DNA of 43,518 nucleotides from Devosia insulae DS-56 (lineage in GTDB: Bacteria; Pseudomonadota; Alphaproteobacteria; Rhizobiales; Devosiaceae). Positions 1-8,171 of the stretch are shown in pieces. Every line of letters begins with the position of its first letter. Positions within the stretch are counted from its first letter, which is position 1. The DNA lies in NCBI RefSeq assembly GCF_000970465.2, contig NZ_LAJE02000236.1, positions 1-43,518 of the forward strand, in the 5' to 3' direction. The notes below the pieces were generated by a model, which saw nothing but the letters and a program-made list of their open reading frames with translations, was not told where the DNA came from and made no database searches. The position numbers and the translations under genes were made by a program.

Positions 1-54
1 GTTGACAGATGCCAGCACTTACAGCGGGTCTGTCCCTCGCCATCCGACGCGCCG

Positions 55-84
55 AAACGCCCAATGACGGGCGTTTGGGGTTTT
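55..84 (+). terminator. Intrinsic terminator of an upstream gene outside the window
   Basis: AAACGCCC (55-62) and GGGCGTTT (69-76) form a perfect 8-bp stem with a 6-nt loop, followed by GGGGTTTTG. This has the shape of a Rho-independent terminator read on the plus strand. The gene it ends is not visible; positions 1-54 contain no convincing coding frame. Confidence 0.6.
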
Positions 85-905
85 GTGGCAGGATGGCACG
101 GGACGGGGCTGAACGCCCGCTGGCGGAGCGTTGCTGGCGCCTGCGAGCCGACCGGCTTTGCTGCGTCACCGGCCCAGTTTAGAATGGACAGCTTTGGCTG
201 CTCTAGCGGACACACCAACCCCCGCCCCGTAGTGCGGGTGTGGTGGAGCGGTCGCCGCGCCATTGACCTTTAGTTCTTCGGCGCGCAAATCACCCCAACA
301 ATGCTCATGGCCCAAGGAGGGGTTCGATGTCGTCGTTCGGCGAAGCCACAAGGCTATTACAGCCACGAAGGAAGGTACCGGCTGGCGTTTGACGGTCAAC
401 CGCAACGGAACTCCGATCACAATCCAATCCCTGTACACGTCACAGTCTGCTGCGCTGCAGGCTGGTGAAAAATCTATGCCGCGTGGGAGCGAACGGGGCA
501 GCCCCCGCGCTAGGATGATCTGGGGCGTTGGGGTCGGCTTGTGGGCTGATCCGACAGCTATCAATGATCGCTGCTGCTCACATCTGAGCGGCGGGCGCGT
601 TCGTCACTCAATTTCAGGTTAACAGGCTGCGACATGGCGTAACGCCAGCCGCTAGACAGCAGTTTAGAAAGCTGTAGAAAGCGGTAGAGCAACAGCGATC
701 TAGCATCTTGGCTAACTTACTGAAATACATAGATTGTTGCCTTCCGGTCCCGGGCACCACTCCCCCCTACATCGTAGACCCGTGCAGCGTCCCGATGACA
801 TCGTGCGCGAGCGGCGGAAGACCTTGAAATGCCTCGAGGGGCGGAACATGGTCGCCATGGGACGCCGCAGCGCCCCGAGGACCTGCCGATGCGACGCACC
901 ACAGC
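85..905. other. Gene-poor stretch before the GntR gene
   Basis: About 820 bases with no convincing gene. Short ORFs occur on both strands but overlap one another and give low-complexity Arg/Pro/Ser-rich translations typical of shadow frames in GC-rich DNA. The one stretch with protein-like composition is described separately (263-622). Base composition around 600-735 is less GC-rich than the flanks. Near 735-770 there is a short run ending in CCCGGGCACCA that recalls a tRNA 3' end, but no T-arm or remaining tRNA can be folded. The stretch could be a decayed accessory segment; this is inference. Confidence 0.4.
263..622 (+). CDS. Doubtful small hypothetical protein or gene remnant
   Basis: An open frame of 119 codons. 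Only the middle part (roughly residues 22-70) looks like a real protein: alternating charged and hydrophobic residues around GTGWRLTVNRNGTPITI, then an alanine-rich helix. That pattern of a short beta sheet with a Trp followed by a helix resembles small DUF2188-like proteins, but the similarity is weak and from memory. The N-terminus and the tail after residue 70 look non-coding. No good ribosome binding site precedes the ATG; a GGAGG at 316-320 serves another frame that stops after 22 codons. It may be the remains of a small gene or not a gene at all. Confidence 0.2.
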   Translation: MTFSSSARKSPQQCSWPKEGFDVVVRRSHKAITATKEGTGWRLTVNRNGTPITIQSLYTSQSAALQAGEKSMPRGSERGSPRARMIWGVGVGLWADPTAINDRCCSHLSGGRVRHSISG

Positions 906-1607
906 ATGACCGACTACCAAGCCAAGCCACCGCTGGGGATCGACGACGCCGGCGCCTCCGAGGAAGGCGCCAGCGTCTATGAGCTGATCCGCGACGACAT
1001 CATCTCCGGCCGGCTCAAGGCCAATGCGCGCCTGGTCGTCGCCGACCTCGCGGCGCGGCACCGTTCGTCATCCAACCCGGTACGCGAGGCGCTGCAGCTG
1101 CTGCGCGGCCAGGGGTTTGTCACCTTCGTCCCCAATCGCGGGGCACGGGTGCGGGCCATCGACCAGGATTTCGTGCGCGACATCTATGAGATCGGCGTGG
1201 CGCTCGAGCCGCGCTTCACCCGCTGGTTCGTCCAGATGGCGACCCCGGCCGATATTGCCGGGCTCGAGCGGCTGCAGCAGGCGATGGAAGCCAATGACTT
1301 CGCCGATCCGGTGCTGCACAGCGATCTCGACACCGAGTTCCACACGCTGATGTATGAGCGCCACTACAACCGGCTCGCCACCGAAATCTGGTGGAAGAAC
1401 CGCGAGGTGCTGCGCGCCGTCACCCGCAGCTACAATTTCACCCTCGCCCGCCGAGCCCAGCTGATGCGCGAGCACCGCCGACTGATCGAGCTGATCAAGC
1501 AGGGCGACGCCGACGGCGCTGCCGCACTGATGGAGCAACATGTGGAAGGCGCCGGCCAACACGTGCTGCAGCAGCTGCGCGCCTCAACGGCGGCCTGGGC
1601 GAGCTGA
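906..1607 (+). CDS. GntR-family transcriptional regulator, FadR/FCD type
   Basis: A 233-residue one-component regulator. Residues about 22-88 form the GntR winged helix-turn-helix (YELIRDDIISGRLKANARL, then a recognition helix around SSNPVREALQLL and the wing NRGARV). The rest is an all-helical FCD ligand-binding domain; its usual metal-binding residues are visible as D and H in LDTEFHTLMYE, H in REHRRLIELI and H in MEQHVEGA. FCD regulators sense small carboxylates, sugar acids or metals and usually repress nearby catabolic operons. It converges on the dipeptide-type importer encoded on the other strand (7776 to 1828) and is the nearest candidate regulator for it, but that link is inference. 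No strong Shine-Dalgarno precedes the ATG. Confidence 0.88.
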   Translation: MTDYQAKPPLGIDDAGASEEGASVYELIRDDIISGRLKANARLVVADLAARHRSSSNPVREALQLLRGQGFVTFVPNRGARVRAIDQDFVRDIYEIGVALEPRFTRWFVQMATPADIAGLERLQQAMEANDFADPVLHSDLDTEFHTLMYERHYNRLATEIWWKNREVLRAVTRSYNFTLARRAQLMREHRRLIELIKQGDADGAAALMEQHVEGAGQHVLQQLRASTAAWAS

Positions 1608-1655
1608 GGGAGGCACTCTCCCTAGCGGAATTTACACCCGGTCGCCGATGGCCCT

Positions 1656-1800
1656 ATGGTCCCACCCCTCACCCGTCTCGGCCTGCGGCCGATCCACCCT
1701 CTCCCCGACGGGGAGAGGAATACCGACTGCGCAGTCGGCACCCTGTTCTTCTCCCCGTCGGGGAGAAGGTGGCGCGTGAGCGCCGGATGAGGGGAGTGGG
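1656..1800. repeat. RIME-like palindromic intergenic repeat
   Basis: An imperfect large palindrome between the convergent genes ending at 1607 and 1828. The left arm contains CCACCCTCTCCCCGACGGGG and the right arm CCCCGTCGGGGAGAAGGTGG, with outer CCCACCCCTCA and TGAGGGGAGTGGG segments. In the middle sits a perfect 16-bp palindrome, CCGACTGCGCAGTCGG (1723-1738). The composition and modular build match what is described for rhizobial intergenic mosaic elements (RIME). It is probably transcribed from both sides and may also terminate both genes. Confidence 0.7.
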
Positions 1801-1827
1801 CACGCTGCCGTGCCCCATCCGCTCGTC

Positions 1828-2739
1828 CTACACCCGCACCCGCCGCCCATCGGCCCGCTCTTCCAGTCGGCTGGCATCCGCCCGGCTGAGCCGGTCGTTG
1901 CTGAACTGCAGCAGCTCGTTGGCCGGCTTGAGGTTGCCGGCGCCGGCATCGTCGGCCGAGAGCACCGAGGCCTTGAGCAGTTGCGAGTACGGGTGTTCGG
2001 GGTTGTCGAGCACGGCACGCGCCGGGCCCATTTCCACCACCCTGCCCTTCTGCATGATGATCAGCCGATCCGAGATGTAATAGGCGGTGGCGAGGTCGTG
2101 GGTGATGTAGATCACCGAGACGCCGAAATCGTCGCGCAGCGCTTTCAGGAGATTGACGATCGCCATGCGCAGCGACGCGTCGACCATCGACACCGGTTCG
2201 TCGGCAATCAGCAGCGGCGGATTGGGGATCAGCGCCCGGGCGATGGCGACGCGCTGCAGCTGTCCGCCCGACAACTCGTGCGGGAAACGGCCGGCAATTT
2301 CGGCGAGGCTCAGCCCCACTTTCTGCAGCGCCCCATCCATGGCGGCCTCGATCGCCGCCTTGTCGCGCGCCCCGAGATAGCGCCGCGCCGTCGACTGCAG
2401 GTAGCGGTCGACCCGCTTCAACGGGTTGAAGGCCTCGAACGGGTTCTGGAACACCGGCTGCACATTGGCCATGAACTTCAGCCGATCGGCTTTGTTCTCA
2501 TGGTGCACCGGCTCGCCCCGGAACAGGATGCGGCCGCTGCTCGGCCGCTCGAGCCCCAGGATCATCCGCGCCAGGGTGGTCTTGCCCGAACCGCTCTCGC
2601 CGATAATGGTGAAGATCTCGGGCTTGTCGGCGGCGATGGCGAAACTGACCTCGTCAACGGCGCGAACCTCCTGGCGACCGAGAATGCCGCCCATCTGGAA
2701 GCGCTTGCCGACATCTGCGACTTCAAGCAGCGCGCTCAT
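1828..2739 (-). CDS. Peptide/nickel-type ABC transporter ATP-binding protein, second subunit (OppF/DppF-like)
   Basis: A 303-residue cytoplasmic ATPase that would pair with the ATPase at 2736-3764 to power import. Walker A GESGSGKT (about 47-54), signature LSGGQLQRVAIARAL, Walker B LLIADEPVSMVD and the H-loop YITHDLA are all intact. The longer open frame starts at 2856, but ATG at 2739 is chosen because it overlaps the upstream stop in an ATGA of 4 bp and gives the normal family N-terminus. It lacks the Cys-rich oligo_HPY tail carried by its partner and ends in a charged Arg-rich tail. It is the last gene of the importer operon and runs into the palindromic repeat at 1656-1800. Confidence 0.9.
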   Translation of the reverse strand: MSALLEVADVGKRFQMGGILGRQEVRAVDEVSFAIAADKPEIFTIIGESGSGKTTLARMILGLERPSSGRILFRGEPVHHENKADRLKFMANVQPVFQNPFEAFNPLKRVDRYLQSTARRYLGARDKAAIEAAMDGALQKVGLSLAEIAGRFPHELSGGQLQRVAIARALIPNPPLLIADEPVSMVDASLRMAIVNLLKALRDDFGVSVIYITHDLATAYYISDRLIIMQKGRVVEMGPARAVLDNPEHPYSQLLKASVLSADDAGAGNLKPANELLQFSNDRLSRADASRLEERADGRRVRV

Positions 2740-3764
2740 GCGGTAACTCCCACGCGGCCGTGACCTGGCACCAGCGGCTCGACATCGGCGGCGCGCCAGC
2801 AGGCGCTGCGGTGATCGGGGCCGACGGCAAGCAGCGGCGGGGCCTCGGTCTTGCATTTATCGATGGCCAGCGGACAGCGCGGATGAAAGCGGCAGCCGGC
2901 CGGCGGCGCCGCAAGGCTGGGCGGCCGCCCCTCCAGCGCCGGGCGCTGCGTGGTATCGCCGATGCGCGGCAGGCTGGCGACGAGATGCGCCGAATAGGGG
3001 TGCTTTGGCGCGGTGAACAGCGCGCGGGTTGGCGCTTCTTCGACCAGGCGGCCGGCATAGATGATGCCGATGCGGTCGGCGATATTGGCGTGAACGCTCA
3101 TATCGTGGGTGACGAAGACGATCGAGGACCCCATCTCGGTCTGGAGGTTCTTGATCAGCGACAGCACATCCTTCTGCACCACCACATCGAGCGCCGTGGT
3201 GGGTTCGTCCGCGATGATGAAATCGGGCTTGCCCACCGTCGCGAGGCCGATGGTGACGCGCTGCCGCATGCCGCCCGAGAGCTCATGCGGATAGGCATTG
3301 AGCACGCTCGGCGGGAGCTTCAAATGCCCCAGGTGCTCGACCACGCGCTGGCGGAAGGCGCTGCCCGAGAGACCCAGCGGCCGGGCGGCGAAATCCTCGA
3401 AGATGCGGCCGATGCGGCGCACCGGGTTCAGCGTGCTCATCGAGCCCTGCATGATGTAGCTCAGGTGCCGCCAGCGGATGGCATCGATCTCGGCCGGCGT
3501 CGCCACGGTGACGTCGGTCGGCTTGCCGCCGAAATCGTAGGTGGCGCTGCCGGCTATGACGCGCAGCGGCGGGCGAATGGCGGCGGCCAGCACCTTGATG
3601 AAGCTGGTCTTGCCCGATGAGCTCTCGCCGGCAATGCCGTAGACCTCGCGGCGCTTGACGTTCATGGTGATGCCGTCGACGGCGCGGACCTCGCGGTTCA
3701 CCCCGAAATAGCTCATCTGGTAGTAGGCCTTGAGCGCCTCGACTTCGAGAATGTTGTCGCCCAT
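2736..3764 (-). CDS. Peptide-type ABC transporter ATP-binding protein, first subunit (OppD/DppD-like)
   Basis: A 342-residue ATPase. Walker A is GESSSGKT (about 46-53), where a Ser replaces the usual Gly at the fourth position; signature LSGGMRQRV, Walker B FIIADEPTTALD and FVTHDMS follow. The C-terminus has the oligo_HPY extension (KHPYSAHLVASLP) and a Cys-containing segment, CRFHPRCPLAIDKC, as in OppD/DppD, where such cysteines can hold an iron-sulfur cluster. It starts 4 nt after the permease stop at 3769 and overlaps the next ATPase by 4 bp, so the genes are translationally coupled. Substrate cannot be told from the ATPase. Confidence 0.9.
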   Translation of the reverse strand: MGDNILEVEALKAYYQMSYFGVNREVRAVDGITMNVKRREVYGIAGESSSGKTSFIKVLAAAIRPPLRVIAGSATYDFGGKPTDVTVATPAEIDAIRWRHLSYIMQGSMSTLNPVRRIGRIFEDFAARPLGLSGSAFRQRVVEHLGHLKLPPSVLNAYPHELSGGMRQRVTIGLATVGKPDFIIADEPTTALDVVVQKDVLSLIKNLQTEMGSSIVFVTHDMSVHANIADRIGIIYAGRLVEEAPTRALFTAPKHPYSAHLVASLPRIGDTTQRPALEGRPPSLAAPPAGCRFHPRCPLAIDKCKTEAPPLLAVGPDHRSACWRAADVEPLVPGHGRVGVTA

Positions 3765-3768
3765 GGCG

Positions 3769-4626
3769 TCAGGCTCCCATGCGGCGCAGCCGGCTGCGCG
3801 GATCGATATATTCGTTCATGCTGACGGCGAGCAGGAACAGGCCGACAAAGGTGATGACGATCAGGATCACCGGGATCAACACCCACCACCAGACGCCCAC
3901 CACCATGGCCGAGTGCGAGTTGGCCCAGTAGAGCACCGTGCCGATGGTGGGGTTGTTGATGTTGGTGAAGCCCAGCACCGCCAGGGTCACCTCCATGCCG
4001 ATCGACCACAGCATGTTGTTCATGAAGGTCGAGAAGACGATCGGCATCACGTAAGGCAGATGTTCCTCGAGCAGCACCTTGCGGGTGCTCATGCCGGCGA
4101 ACACCGCGTGACGGGTGAACTCGCGGTGCTTTAACCCGAGCGCCACCGAGCGGATCAGCCGCGCATCGAACGGCCAGCCGAAGCAGGCCATGATCAGCGC
4201 CATGGTGAAGCTGTCCATGTGGTTGCGCAGCACGAAATAGAACAGCACCAGGATCGGGAAGATCGGCACGGCGACGAAGATGTCGTTGATGAACATCAGC
4301 ACCCGGTCGACCCAGCCGCCGAGGTAACCCGCCGCGAGCCCGACCGCGATCGAGATGATGCGGCTCAGCACCGCCACGGTGATGCCGAAGATCAAGCTGT
4401 TCTTGAACGCCGCCGAGAGCTGCCAGAACAGATCCTGGCCACGCGAATTGGTACCGAACCAATATTGCGCCGAGGGCGGCTGGTCGGGAATGGCGAGGTA
4501 GATCTGGGTGGGATCGACCGGCGAGAAGAAGCTGAGGGCAGCAAAGATCGCCACGATGCCGACGAGGATCAACCCGATGGTGAATTCGGCATTGTAGCGG
4601 ATGAGGTCGCGGAGGACGGCAAACAT
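3769..4626 (-). CDS. Peptide-type ABC transporter permease (DppC-like)
   Basis: A 285-residue inner-membrane permease of the binding-protein-dependent transport family. An N-terminal transmembrane helix (about 17-36) precedes a periplasmic loop with PDQPPSAQYWFGTNSRGQD, which is the DppC signature (GTDxxGRD), and then the core helices with a coupling segment near EFTRHAVFAGMSTRKVLLEEHLP. The C-terminus is RSRLRRMGA, typical of the DppC family. It forms the heteromeric channel with the DppB-like protein encoded 6 nt upstream. Confidence 0.9.
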   Translation of the reverse strand: MFAVLRDLIRYNAEFTIGLILVGIVAIFAALSFFSPVDPTQIYLAIPDQPPSAQYWFGTNSRGQDLFWQLSAAFKNSLIFGITVAVLSRIISIAVGLAAGYLGGWVDRVLMFINDIFVAVPIFPILVLFYFVLRNHMDSFTMALIMACFGWPFDARLIRSVALGLKHREFTRHAVFAGMSTRKVLLEEHLPYVMPIVFSTFMNNMLWSIGMEVTLAVLGFTNINNPTIGTVLYWANSHSAMVVGVWWWVLIPVILIVITFVGLFLLAVSMNEYIDPRSRLRRMGA

Positions 4627-4632
4627 CTGGGC

Positions 4633-5637
4633 TTACTCCGCCCGAACGCGGGGATCGAGCAGCGGGTGCAGCAGATCGACGATGAAAATGGCGAGGGCGA
4701 CCGCGGCGATCGAGATGGTGCAGACCGCCAGCACGGTCGAGTAATCGCCGGCATTGACCGCATCGACGAGGAGCGAGCCCATCCCCGGATAGTTGAACAC
4801 CTGCTCGGTGATGACCGTGCCGGAGAACACGCCGCCGATCACCATGGCGAGCGCCGTGACCTGCGGCACCAGGGCGTTGCGGATCACGTAGTCGCCGACA
4901 ATGGTATCGCGCCGCACCCCGGCGAGCTCGGCATAGGTCACATAGTCCTCGGTGACGATGTTGGAGACCAGCGCCCGCATGCCGATGAACCAGCCGCCCA
5001 GCCCCACCAGCACCAGCGACAAAGCCGGCAGCAGCGAGTGCTGCAGCACCGAGAGGATAAAGGGCAGCGTCCAGCCCGGTCGCACGTCCATGGCGAAGCC
5101 GCCCGAGATCGGCAGGACCGGCCAGAGGTAGCCGAAGACGATCAGGATGATGAAGGCGACGATGTAATAGGGGATCGGCTGCAGCCCCATGGTGACGATG
5201 CCGAAGGCCTTGAGCAGGCGGCTGTTCTGGAAGTAGCCGGCAAGCCCGCCGGCGAGATTGCCGACGACGAAGGTGATGGCGGTCGAAGTGAGCAGCAGCC
5301 CCAGCGTCCAGGGCATCGCCCGCAGCACCAGTTCCATGGCCGGCGTCGGGAAGGCCATCAGTGACGCGCCGAGGTCGCCGCGCAGCAGGCGGCTCCAGAA
5401 GTTGACATACTGGGTGAGCACCGGCTGGTCGGTACCGAACATCTCGGTCAGCGCCAGGCGGGTGGCGGCAATTGCCTCAGGCGACAGGTTCGAGCGGGCG
5501 GACAACCGACCGAGCACCTGTTCGACGGGATCGATCGGCGACAGGTAGGTCACCACGAACATGGCCGACACGCCGAAGAATATCACCGCCAATAGCTGGA
5601 TGAACCGTTTGGCGGCGAACCATAGATAGCCTTGCAT
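4633..5637 (-). CDS. Peptide-type ABC transporter permease (DppB-like)
   Basis: A 334-residue inner-membrane permease. It begins with the typical DppB sequence (YLWFAAKRFIQLLAVIFFG), carries an N-terminal helix, a large periplasmic segment and five further helices, and has the conserved region ITEQVFNYPGMGSLLVDAV near the C-terminus. The open frame extends to 5781, but ATG at 5637 is the start: GGAGGAG lies 7 nt upstream and the extra N-terminus is low-complexity. The ribosome binding site is preceded directly by an array of three hairpins (5654-5720), which separates this gene from the binding-protein gene and may tune its expression. Confidence 0.9.
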   Translation of the reverse strand: MQGYLWFAAKRFIQLLAVIFFGVSAMFVVTYLSPIDPVEQVLGRLSARSNLSPEAIAATRLALTEMFGTDQPVLTQYVNFWSRLLRGDLGASLMAFPTPAMELVLRAMPWTLGLLLTSTAITFVVGNLAGGLAGYFQNSRLLKAFGIVTMGLQPIPYYIVAFIILIVFGYLWPVLPISGGFAMDVRPGWTLPFILSVLQHSLLPALSLVLVGLGGWFIGMRALVSNIVTEDYVTYAELAGVRRDTIVGDYVIRNALVPQVTALAMVIGGVFSGTVITEQVFNYPGMGSLLVDAVNAGDYSTVLAVCTISIAAVALAIFIVDLLHPLLDPRVRAE

Positions 5638-5653
5638 ATGCACTCCTCCGGAG

Positions 5654-5720
5654 CGGCCTCTTGGCCGGCTCCACCGGGGCGGCTTCTCAGCCGTCCCACA
5701 ACGCGGCGGCCTCTTGGCCG
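5654..5720 (-). promoter_or_regulatory. Three tandem tetraloop hairpins before the DppB-like gene
   Basis: Three 14-nt hairpin cores lie at 5654-5667, 5680-5693 and 5707-5720, with starts 26 and 27 bp apart. On the transcribed minus strand they read CGGCCAAGAGGCCG, CGGCTGAGAAGCCG and CGGCCAAGAGGCCG: 5-bp stems with purine tetraloops AAGA, GAGA, AAGA. Each can be extended by 3-4 further pairs with a bulge or wobble. The last hairpin ends immediately before the GGAGGAG ribosome binding site. The stems are directly visible; an RNA role (translation control, stability or protein binding) is inference. Confidence 0.55.
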
Positions 5721-5801
5721 TCCGCACGCTGCCAGCGGTCATCCCTGCTGCCGCGCTCTGCCGGCGCCTCGCGGGTCGCAAGGGGCCAGCAGAAGGCGGA
5801 A

Positions 5802-5834
5802 GGGAGCGCGGGAAAAAATTCCCCCGCGCCCCCC
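5802..5834 (-). terminator. Stem-loop after the peptide-binding-protein gene
   Basis: GGGAGCGCGGG (5802-5812) can pair with CCCCGCGCCCCCC (5821-5834) around an A/T-rich loop. It lies 20 nt past the binding-protein stop and before the permease genes. There is no T-run after it on the minus strand, so it is more likely an attenuating or 3'-protecting stem-loop than a full terminator. Such elements commonly let the binding protein be made in excess over the membrane parts. Confidence 0.55.
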
Positions 5835-5853
5835 TTTCACCGTGGGAGATCGA

Positions 5854-7776
5854 TCAGCCGGCGACCGGCGAAATCTGGGTGAAGATGTAGCGCCCGTTCG
5901 ACCAGTTGGTGACCGGGTTGGCATACGGGTTCTCGGCATTGGGCCAGCCGGTCCAGAAGCGGTTCGACTGGATGGAGAACACGTTGTAGGCCATGATCGG
6001 AATGTTCGGCATCTCTTCGAGGTGCAGCTTGACGAACTCGTGGCCGTACTCGATGCCCTTGGGATCGTTGAAGTCGATCTTGCGGATATTCTCGATGATG
6101 GTGTCGAGGCGCGGATCGGTCCAGCGCATCCAGTTACGGTCGGGCTGGGACTCGCCCGGCTTGGCGACGTAGGCCGAGTGGTAGCTGTCGAGGAAGAAGC
6201 TGAGATCGGGGTGACCGCCCCAGGTTTCCACCGCCCAGGCGATATTGGTCTCGTAGTTGCCGACACGCTGCCGGCCCCACGGATCGCTGTCCACCTGTGC
6301 AGTTGCCTGCACGCCCGCCTGCGACCACATCTGCGCGATCATCACACCGAGCCGGTTGATCACGCCTTCCTGCGGCACCATCAGCTCGAAGGCGAACGGT
6401 TCGCCATTGGGCATCATCCACTGGTTGCCGTTCTTGGTGAAACCGGCGGCCGTCAGCAGCTCTTCGGCCGCCGCCACATCCTGCTTCCACCAGCCGTAAC
6501 CAAAGGCGTTGCGCACGGCCGCTTCATCGGTCGGCACGGCGTCGCCGAACTGCGGACGCACCATGTCGGCGATCTGCAGGCCGATATTGGGGTCGTACGG
6601 CTTGATCTTGCGGGTGCCGGTGTCGACCTCGTAGTTGATCAGGAAATCCTGCAGCGGCGCATGATAGTCGCGCGGATGGGTGCCGGTCGGCGGCACCGAA
6701 ATGGCCGAGAGGGTCGCCGCACCGCGATACGACGCCATCGACATGGCGCGCGCATCGAGCATCAGCGCCAGGGCCCAGCGCACGCGCTTGTCCTGGAACT
6801 TCTCGTTCTGGTGGTTGAAGATGATCATCGGCAGGGTCGGATCGGGATGGGCATAGGGGAAGCCCGGGAACCAGCCCTGGATCTGCGGATCGTCCTTGAC
6901 CACCGCGAAGGTGCCTTCCGGGGTCAGGTCATGCACCATGTCGAGGTTGCCGTTGCGGATCTCGATCAGGCGGTTATCGGTGGTGATGTTGTTGCGGTAG
7001 ATGACGAATTTCGGCTTGGGCTCGGCGATCATGCCGAGCGCGGTGCGTTGCCAGTCCTCACGCTTCTGCCAGATGTACCAGGTGCCGTTCGGATCGAACG
7101 AGTGCAGGGTATAGGGCCCGATGCTGACCGGCGGGTTGGCGTCATAGGTGAGGATGTCCTCGACCTTTTCGTAGACGTGCTTGGGCATGATCCAGGCCGC
7201 CGTCCAGCGCACCGAGAACAGCGCGTGGAAGCGCGAGTTCGGCGCGTTGAGCTTGAAATGGACGCTGTATTTGTCGGGCGCCGTGACTTCGGCGACCTGC
7301 GCACTGAAGGCGCCGTTATAGGGCGTGCCCGGCGTCGCCTTCTGTTTTTCGACCGTGAACACCACGTCGTCGGCGGTGAACTCGACACCGTCGCTCCAGA
7401 AGATGCCCTGTTTGAGCTTGACGCTCATTTCGGTGAAGTCGGCATTGTATTGCCAGAGATCGTCGGCCAGTGAGTTGTAGACCGCGTTCTCGCTGGCCCC
7501 TTCGATGCCCGCATCGGGATCGATGAACCAAAGGGTGTCGGTGGTCAGGTTGTGCAGCCCGTTGCTGGTGCCGTTGCCGGCACCGACGGCCCACAGGTTG
7601 AACCAGCTCGGATTGCGGATGATCCCTTCGGGATTGTGAACGATGACCGTCTCGTTGCGCGGGAACTGAGCCAGATCCGGAGCAGTGCCCCCGGCATCCT
7701 GCGCAAATGCCAAGCCATTGGCGGCAACGGTTAGGGCGCCGACAGCGGTGCCCAGCAAAAAGCTGCGTCTATCCAT
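5854..7776 (-). CDS. Peptide-type ABC transporter substrate-binding protein (SBP family 5)
   Basis: A 640-residue periplasmic binding protein, long for the family (usually 500-600). The N-terminus MDRRSFLLGTAVGALTVAA has a Tat-like RR-x-F-L motif and a cleavage region near LAFAQDAGG. Family 5 features follow: WQYNADFTEMSVKLKQGIFWSDGVEFTADDVVFT is the conserved segment that marks these proteins. ATG at 7776 is chosen because GGAGG lies 10 nt upstream and it begins the signal peptide; the open frame runs on to 7821 without support. It is the first gene of the importer operon. Related proteins bind peptides, but many bind oligosaccharides, and the glycosidases nearby make a glycan ligand possible. 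Confidence 0.88.
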   Translation of the reverse strand: MDRRSFLLGTAVGALTVAANGLAFAQDAGGTAPDLAQFPRNETVIVHNPEGIIRNPSWFNLWAVGAGNGTSNGLHNLTTDTLWFIDPDAGIEGASENAVYNSLADDLWQYNADFTEMSVKLKQGIFWSDGVEFTADDVVFTVEKQKATPGTPYNGAFSAQVAEVTAPDKYSVHFKLNAPNSRFHALFSVRWTAAWIMPKHVYEKVEDILTYDANPPVSIGPYTLHSFDPNGTWYIWQKREDWQRTALGMIAEPKPKFVIYRNNITTDNRLIEIRNGNLDMVHDLTPEGTFAVVKDDPQIQGWFPGFPYAHPDPTLPMIIFNHQNEKFQDKRVRWALALMLDARAMSMASYRGAATLSAISVPPTGTHPRDYHAPLQDFLINYEVDTGTRKIKPYDPNIGLQIADMVRPQFGDAVPTDEAAVRNAFGYGWWKQDVAAAEELLTAAGFTKNGNQWMMPNGEPFAFELMVPQEGVINRLGVMIAQMWSQAGVQATAQVDSDPWGRQRVGNYETNIAWAVETWGGHPDLSFFLDSYHSAYVAKPGESQPDRNWMRWTDPRLDTIIENIRKIDFNDPKGIEYGHEFVKLHLEEMPNIPIMAYNVFSIQSNRFWTGWPNAENPYANPVTNWSNGRYIFTQISPVAG

Positions 7777-8171
7777 TTTTGTTTTTCCTCCCCACGGCGG
7801 CAGCGCCTCTCGCGCTCCCATCCCGAAAGCGCTCCACCGCTTTCGGGCGCCATCCTATCCGCGAAGCCTCCCTTGTCAACTTGTGTTTCGATGTACATCG
7901 GATATTCTAATATGAACTGCAGCCGCAATGAGGTACGTACGTCGCGTCATCCAGAGGCGTCAGTTTCGACCGCGAAAGCCAGTCAAATTGTGCAATATGT
8001 ATGTTATTGATCAATATGTTAATGGCATAGACCGAATTCGGCCAGCATCCCTGTCAGCGCACCAATGCGCCGATCAGCCGTGACCACCAGTCGCAGGTGT
8101 CATCCTAAGATGAAAATTGATCTATACCAGATATTACGGTTGTTAGCAGTTTGCGTACCAACCTGCCCGGT
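7777..8171. promoter_or_regulatory. Promoter region of the importer operon with two perfect palindromes
   Basis: This 395-base stretch holds no gene. It contains CGATGTACATCG (7889-7900), a perfect 12-bp palindrome with the GTAC core common in GntR operators, about 115 bp upstream of the binding-protein start. A second perfect 12-mer, TATTGATCAATA (8005-8016), lies in an AT-rich island that also has two direct CAATATGT copies (7993-8000 and 8012-8019). The GntR/FCD protein encoded at 906 could bind the first site; this is inference. No promoter hexamers were convincing. Confidence 0.45.

Noticed and set aside
735-775. A stretch ending CCCGGGCACCA that resembles a tRNA 3' end or tRNA-derived attachment site
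   Set aside because: No TTCGA-type T loop, no matching acceptor strand or anticodon arm, and no integrase or flanking direct repeat in the window.
1723-1738. CCGACTGCGCAGTCGG as a regulator operator
   Set aside because: It lies at the centre of a larger mosaic repeat between two gene ends, where no promoter is expected.
2760-3620. Long plus-strand open frame opposite the OppD-like gene
   Set aside because: It is a shadow frame: Arg/His/Asp-rich, no family pattern, and the minus strand encodes an intact ATPase with all motifs.
5632-7473. A 613-codon plus-strand open frame opposite the peptide-binding-protein gene
   Set aside because: Composition is that of an antisense frame in GC-rich DNA (runs of HH, VV, GD); the minus strand encodes a complete SBP family 5 protein with signal peptide and ribosome binding site.
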